Assembly (NCBI GenBank): GCA_013215145.1
Contig: JABSRP010000024.1
Location: 1 to 64,000, forward strand
DNA length: 64,000 nucleotides
From: Pseudobacteriovorax sp.
Lineage (GTDB): Bacteria > Bdellovibrionota_B > Oligoflexia > Oligoflexales > Oligoflexaceae
Reading direction: 5' to 3'
Shown here: in pieces, positions 60,455 through 64,000 of the stretch
Numbering within the stretch: position 1 is the stretch's first letter
How the letters are laid out: each line of letters opens with the position of its first letter
Notes under the pieces: generated by a model
Database searches by the model: none
Told to the model about the DNA's origin: nothing
The model's input: the letters and a program-made list of their open reading frames with translations, nothing else
Position numbers and translations under genes: made by a program

Positions 60455-61681
60455 ATGAATTCGATCGTTTGCGCCTTATTATTACTGCTGTTCATAGGAG
60501 CTTGCAGCGAGTCGTCCAGTGGTGACAAGGCTCCAGTGAGTCCGGAGGATATGCCCTGTCAAGACTGTCTATTATTGAATCCAGGCATGTCAGCTGGTGT
60601 TCGTGATCAAACAGCAAGCTATATATATTTACTTGGTGTCGATGGTCGATTTGAAAGTTCATCAATCTACGAGTGGGATATCACTAACGAAGAACTTCGT
60701 GCGGTTATCGAGGGCGAAGCGGGTGATGCCATCATTTCTGCCCATGGTTCGAACCTTATTCTGTTTAATCGAGATGCCCAGAACTTTAACCTCAGAACCA
60801 TAGGCTTCGGCGAGCAGGGTTTCGTCCTGGGAGAGCAAACAGGTATCGATGGCCTGTCGGCATATGACCCAAAGGAAGCGCTTAGCCTGTCTGATAGTAA
60901 GCTTTTCCTTGCAATGCATACTGCGGGCAAGTTTGGACTGCTCGACATTGAACAGAAGGCAATCAAATATATCGAAGCAGATTATCGTCATCCGGGAGCC
61001 CTTTTAAAACCTACCAGTATTATCAGAAGTAAAATCGGCGATCGAGAATTACTATTTGTCTCGCACCAATCCTATGATTTTGGAGGGGGTGGCATTTCCG
61101 TAGTCGGTGGAGGTCGTGTATTTGTCTTTTCTTTTGATGGAAAAACTATCGTACCCGTGGACGTCGACTCCAAAGTCGATGGTATTCAAGGTATCGAACT
61201 CGAAGGTAATACACCAGAACTATCCTTGCGGGATGATGGGCGCATCGTGGCACTTAGTCTTTGCTCAGAGTTGACAGTGAACTTGGAGCAGTGTCAGTCT
61301 CGAGTCGAGCTGATCGATCCGGAACTTTTATCGTCTGAGATACTTTGGGATATGAATGAACTGGATCTTCGTATGAACGGTCCTAGTGTCTATGCTGACA
61401 GTGAAAGCCTATTTGTTGCAGCAAAATTAGGCGATGAAAAAGCTATTTACCGACTAAACTACATGGATAAAACCTTAGATCCTATTTACGTTTTCTCAGC
61501 CACATCAGGCGGTTTCTACGGTCTATTTCACATATCTTCAATAGGGGTACTGTGGGTAACCGATAATCAAGTTTCTGGTGAGGGGGAAGTCATTCGTTTT
61601 GATACGACTACATTTGCAGAGATCTCACGTATACTTATGCCGCATATCCCCATAGGAAAGTCTGTAATTCGAGTGAAGTGA
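60455..61681 (+). CDS. Surface lipoprotein, predicted beta-propeller, of the B12 uptake operon
   Basis: This protein of about 408 residues has the lipobox FIGAC (Cys17). A CQDC pair follows at about residues 38-41. The rest has a repeated beta-strand texture with turns such as NDxxL, DGRI and GDGE (SYIYLLGVDGRFESSSIYEWDI, AIISAHGSNLILFNRDAQNFNLRTI, RVFVFSFDGKTIVPVDVDS, SLFVAAKLGDEKAIYRLNY, GLFHISSIGVLWVTDNQ), as expected for a YncE-like six- or seven-bladed propeller. It lies directly downstream of the B12 riboswitch, and its stop overlaps the TonB-receptor start. The arrangement resembles BtuG, the B12-capturing surface propeller lipoprotein of Bacteroides. ATG 60455 begins the signal peptide. 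Confidence 0.8.
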   Translation: MNSIVCALLLLLFIGACSESSSGDKAPVSPEDMPCQDCLLLNPGMSAGVRDQTASYIYLLGVDGRFESSSIYEWDITNEELRAVIEGEAGDAIISAHGSNLILFNRDAQNFNLRTIGFGEQGFVLGEQTGIDGLSAYDPKEALSLSDSKLFLAMHTAGKFGLLDIEQKAIKYIEADYRHPGALLKPTSIIRSKIGDRELLFVSHQSYDFGGGGISVVGGGRVFVFSFDGKTIVPVDVDSKVDGIQGIELEGNTPELSLRDDGRIVALSLCSELTVNLEQCQSRVELIDPELLSSEILWDMNELDLRMNGPSVYADSESLFVAAKLGDEKAIYRLNYMDKTLDPIYVFSATSGGFYGLFHISSIGVLWVTDNQVSGEGEVIRFDTTTFAEISRILMPHIPIGKSVIRVK

Positions 61682-63612
61682 TGAGATTCCTTCTAGCCAG
61701 CTTTTTTGTTCTGGCTCTGCCCTGTTGGGGTATGGAGCGCATCACAATTCGGGAAAGAGTATCTGAAAAAGATACCCAATATAGTCATTTCCAACTGATC
61801 GAGCCAGAGCATAGTTGGGAAGAGTCCGCCACTTATTGGTATAGGGTCAACTCGAGCTTGCGTTTGATTCCTAGCACGCAGGCTTCAAGCACTGGATTTG
61901 GCATCCCATCTATCAGGGGAAGGCACCCTAAATATACCGAGATATATTTGCAAGACTGGTTGTTGCAAGACCCCTTAACTAGCTATCCTATGGTTGACGA
62001 ATTGGATCTTCGTTTTTTTGGGCGATTAGAGCTTCAATTAGGAAATGGTTCCATTGATAATACCAGTCTCAATCCCTATGCAACCATTCGGTACCAGGTG
62101 AAGCCTTCGATAGAAAACCAGCAGCGCTTGAGCGTTGAGCTTGGCGATGTTTATGGAGAGTCTCTTTGGGGTTTAAGTGAGCTTGTTGGCGACAATAGTT
62201 TTACCAAAATCTACCTAAGAAGGCATCGCGCTAGTGGGCATTACCCTGTCTATTCTAACGGAGGTACTCCACTTAATTCTAGCGACGATCGTATCGTATC
62301 GCAGACTAATAATGATCAAAGTTCGTTACAGGGAATGATTTTTTCTCAATGGAATCAGCAAGACCATGTCTTGTCTTTGTTAGCTCGCAATTACAAGAAG
62401 AGTAATGGGTTCGCGCCTTTCAATCCTGATCTTGATGCGGCGGCACGTGGCGCGACTGAATCGTCCCTGATTCTGACGAGCTATCGTTTTTATGGTTTAG
62501 CTGGGCATTCCTTGTATCTTACAGCAGGATGGCGTCGTGATTTGCAGCTAACGAAAGATCCTCAGAGAGAGATTCTGGGAAGTTTTACCGATTTTGAGCG
62601 CGAAAATCAGTCTCGTGAATTTGCCCTTGAATGGGAACCCAATTTGCTGGAAAGCATGCGGATCAAAGTGCGTCAGGAGCATAAGGCCGTAGATATCTAT
62701 GGCAAAGGAGATTCAAACTTTGCCTACAATAGTCAGCGTAGCGTTCGGCGCAGTTATCTGGGGTTGAACTACAAGGTACTACCAAAACTTCTATTAAGTG
62801 CTAAAGGAGAGTGGCTAGATTATTCGAGCGAGCACGAGAGTATGAAACAACGGAAACATCTTGACAGCTACGGTTTAGCTTTAGACGGAATACTCTGGCA
62901 GCCTCTGCGACTAAGCTTCAATTTGCAGTTGTCTAAAACGCAGACACCGCCAAACCTTCTTGCAGAATTTGGCAATGGAGCGGGCATAACTTCGAATCTT
63001 GATATCTTGCCGGAAAAGGCGTTGCATGGTGAGTTTGGCCTAAAAGGAAAGTATGAGACGATAGACTTTCGTATTGCTTACTTCGAAGATGATACGGAAG
63101 ATAAGATTGTTTTTATACCAGTTTCTTTGGGTACTGAAAAAGCTATTAATGTCGATGAATCGGTCGTTAAAGGATGGGAAGCCTCAGTTGGATGGAGTGG
63201 GGCATGGTGGCGCTATCAAATGAGTGTAACTCAATTAGAAGCTTTTTTTGAGAATAGCTTTGGACGCTTTCAATTGCCGAAGACGCCAGCAAAGGTAATG
63301 ACCTCCGAAATAACTCTTTATCATGATGAGTATCGAGCTTATATGCTTAATCGATTTGAAGGGCAGATATACCGGGATCTGGCAAATGATCAGAAAATTC
63401 CGGCTCATTGGCTCACAGATATCGGAGCAAGCATGGATTGTTCCTTTTCAGAGAACGAACTTGATCTCAGTCTTGCCATCATCAATGCTTTCGATCTTAA
63501 ACATCTCGAGTATCAAACGGCGACGGATCAAGGGGCTATTGCTTTCTCACAGGGTAATGGCTATCCCCTTCCGGGTCGGCAGATTAAATTTCAATTAGAC
63601 CTAATCTTTTGA
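61681..63612 (+). CDS. TonB-dependent receptor for cobalamin (BtuB-like)
   Basis: This 643-residue outer-membrane receptor has a signal peptide (MRFLLASFFVLALPCWG), a possible TonB box (ERITIRERVS) and a short plug domain (about 20-140, with GFGIPSIRGRHPKYTEIYLQDWLLQDP). A long series of beta strands follows, ending NGYPLPGRQIKFQLDLIF with the required terminal Phe. Its specificity for B12 is inferred from the upstream riboswitch and not from the sequence itself. The ATG (61681) shares a base with the stop of the lipoprotein gene, so translation is coupled. The plug is shorter than usual in BtuB-type receptors. Confidence 0.83.
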   Translation: MRFLLASFFVLALPCWGMERITIRERVSEKDTQYSHFQLIEPEHSWEESATYWYRVNSSLRLIPSTQASSTGFGIPSIRGRHPKYTEIYLQDWLLQDPLTSYPMVDELDLRFFGRLELQLGNGSIDNTSLNPYATIRYQVKPSIENQQRLSVELGDVYGESLWGLSELVGDNSFTKIYLRRHRASGHYPVYSNGGTPLNSSDDRIVSQTNNDQSSLQGMIFSQWNQQDHVLSLLARNYKKSNGFAPFNPDLDAAARGATESSLILTSYRFYGLAGHSLYLTAGWRRDLQLTKDPQREILGSFTDFERENQSREFALEWEPNLLESMRIKVRQEHKAVDIYGKGDSNFAYNSQRSVRRSYLGLNYKVLPKLLLSAKGEWLDYSSEHESMKQRKHLDSYGLALDGILWQPLRLSFNLQLSKTQTPPNLLAEFGNGAGITSNLDILPEKALHGEFGLKGKYETIDFRIAYFEDDTEDKIVFIPVSLGTEKAINVDESVVKGWEASVGWSGAWWRYQMSVTQLEAFFENSFGRFQLPKTPAKVMTSEITLYHDEYRAYMLNRFEGQIYRDLANDQKIPAHWLTDIGASMDCSFSENELDLSLAIINAFDLKHLEYQTATDQGAIAFSQGNGYPLPGRQIKFQLDLIF

Positions 63613-63622
63613 AGGAGACACT

Positions 63623-64000
63623 GTGAAACAAACCTACCTTTTCTTATTGTGTGCTGGATTGTTTATAAATGCTTGTGGCGATGATTCAGAGAATAGTGCT
63701 GAAGACATGCCTACAGAAGAGCCCCCTGCAGAGGAAACTACCGAACCGATGAAAAATGAGGATAAGGGCGAAGAGGTGCCTGACGAGGTACCCGTAGAGA
63801 TTCCTGTTACGGAACCCACTTTCTGCCAGGATATCAGTAATGCTGTTGTAGCGTATGCGAACGAGGCTTCGGCTACGATTGACGAGGCAAAAGAAGGAAC
63901 GCCTTTCTCAGATGCTAATCTGGCGATAAATGGAGTGCGAGGAAGGGGATTAGGTTCAGGAAGTTTGGATGTTTTTTCCTTAGATAAAACAGTCGATGGA
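63623..64000 (+). CDS. Lipoprotein of the B12 operon (truncated by window end)
   Basis: The frame starts with GTG 63623 (after AAGGAGA) and runs without a stop to the window end, 126 codons. It has a signal lipobox INAC (Cys18), an acidic Glu/Pro/Asp-rich linker (about 20-70, PTEEPPAEETTEP) and then a domain beginning FCQDISNAVVAYANEASATIDEAKEGTPFSDANLAINGV. It begins 10 bases after the receptor gene and so belongs to the riboswitch-controlled operon. A second surface B12-binding partner is possible (as BtuH in Bacteroides), but no homology is visible. Confidence 0.75.
   Translation, partial: MKQTYLFLLCAGLFINACGDDSENSAEDMPTEEPPAEETTEPMKNEDKGEEVPDEVPVEIPVTEPTFCQDISNAVVAYANEASATIDEAKEGTPFSDANLAINGVRGRGLGSGSLDVFSLDKTVDG

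Overview
The window looks like chromosome from a Gram-negative bacterium with a heavily secreted proteome, most likely a member of the Bdellovibrionota/Oligoflexia (a Pseudobacteriovorax-like organism). The inference rests on three regulators of the TIGR02147/DUF4423 type, many lipoproteins with clear lipoboxes, two 7TMR-DISM receptors, a TonB-dependent receptor and moderate G+C. No rRNA, tRNA, CRISPR array or complete prophage was seen. Most genes are short operons separated by 50-400 base gaps.

Layout. 1-8,150 is a signalling block: three ECF sigma genes (two with broken reading frames), a compact ABM-like/sigma/DUF6194 operon, two tandem paralogous lipoproteins, and a sigma/anti-sigma/caspase/outer-membrane-protein operon. 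8,300-14,800 holds an AraC regulator, a CXXCH secreted protein and a cluster of related secreted proteins, one split by an in-frame stop. 14,800-24,350 has a CheY-like protein, an SDR enzyme, a chlorophyllase-like hydrolase, a polysaccharide deacetylase, a Tat-exported GMC oxidoreductase pair and two TIGR02147-type regulators, one heading an operon with a CdiI-type immunity protein. 24,700-30,560 carries a beta-lactamase-fold lipoprotein, a TetR/metallo-beta-lactamase operon with a perfect palindromic operator, and a third TIGR02147 regulator. 30,680-42,480 is a sensory block: a 7TMR-DISM cyclase, a 7TMR-DISM CheA-like kinase, a rhodanese lipoprotein, an ammonium transporter fused to a chemoreceptor signalling tip, and a DUF3667 membrane protein. 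42,500-51,800 contains a DJ-1/PfpI lipoprotein, a two-component system, a YfcC-type carrier, a hybrid kinase remnant invaded by a decayed TnpB gene, a DMT transporter and a DUF5996 protein. 52,000-59,900 holds hydrolases, a SRPBCC lipoprotein, TetR and AraC regulators, an M48-like protease lipoprotein and an ArsP_2-type metal exporter. 60,170-64,000 is a cobalamin-riboswitch-controlled uptake operon: a propeller-like lipoprotein, a TonB-dependent receptor and another lipoprotein running off the window.

How the genes fit together. The strongest themes are envelope stress and environmental sensing (sigma factors, caspase, DISM receptors, Amt chemoreceptor) and outer-membrane nutrient capture (the B12 operon, which resembles the BtuB-BtuG layout of Bacteroidetes). 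Several genes contain single-base frame breaks or in-frame stops (near 507-514, 4365-4440, 11630, 17060 and 49430-49530). These are either genuine decay or indel errors in the assembly; sequence alone cannot separate the two.
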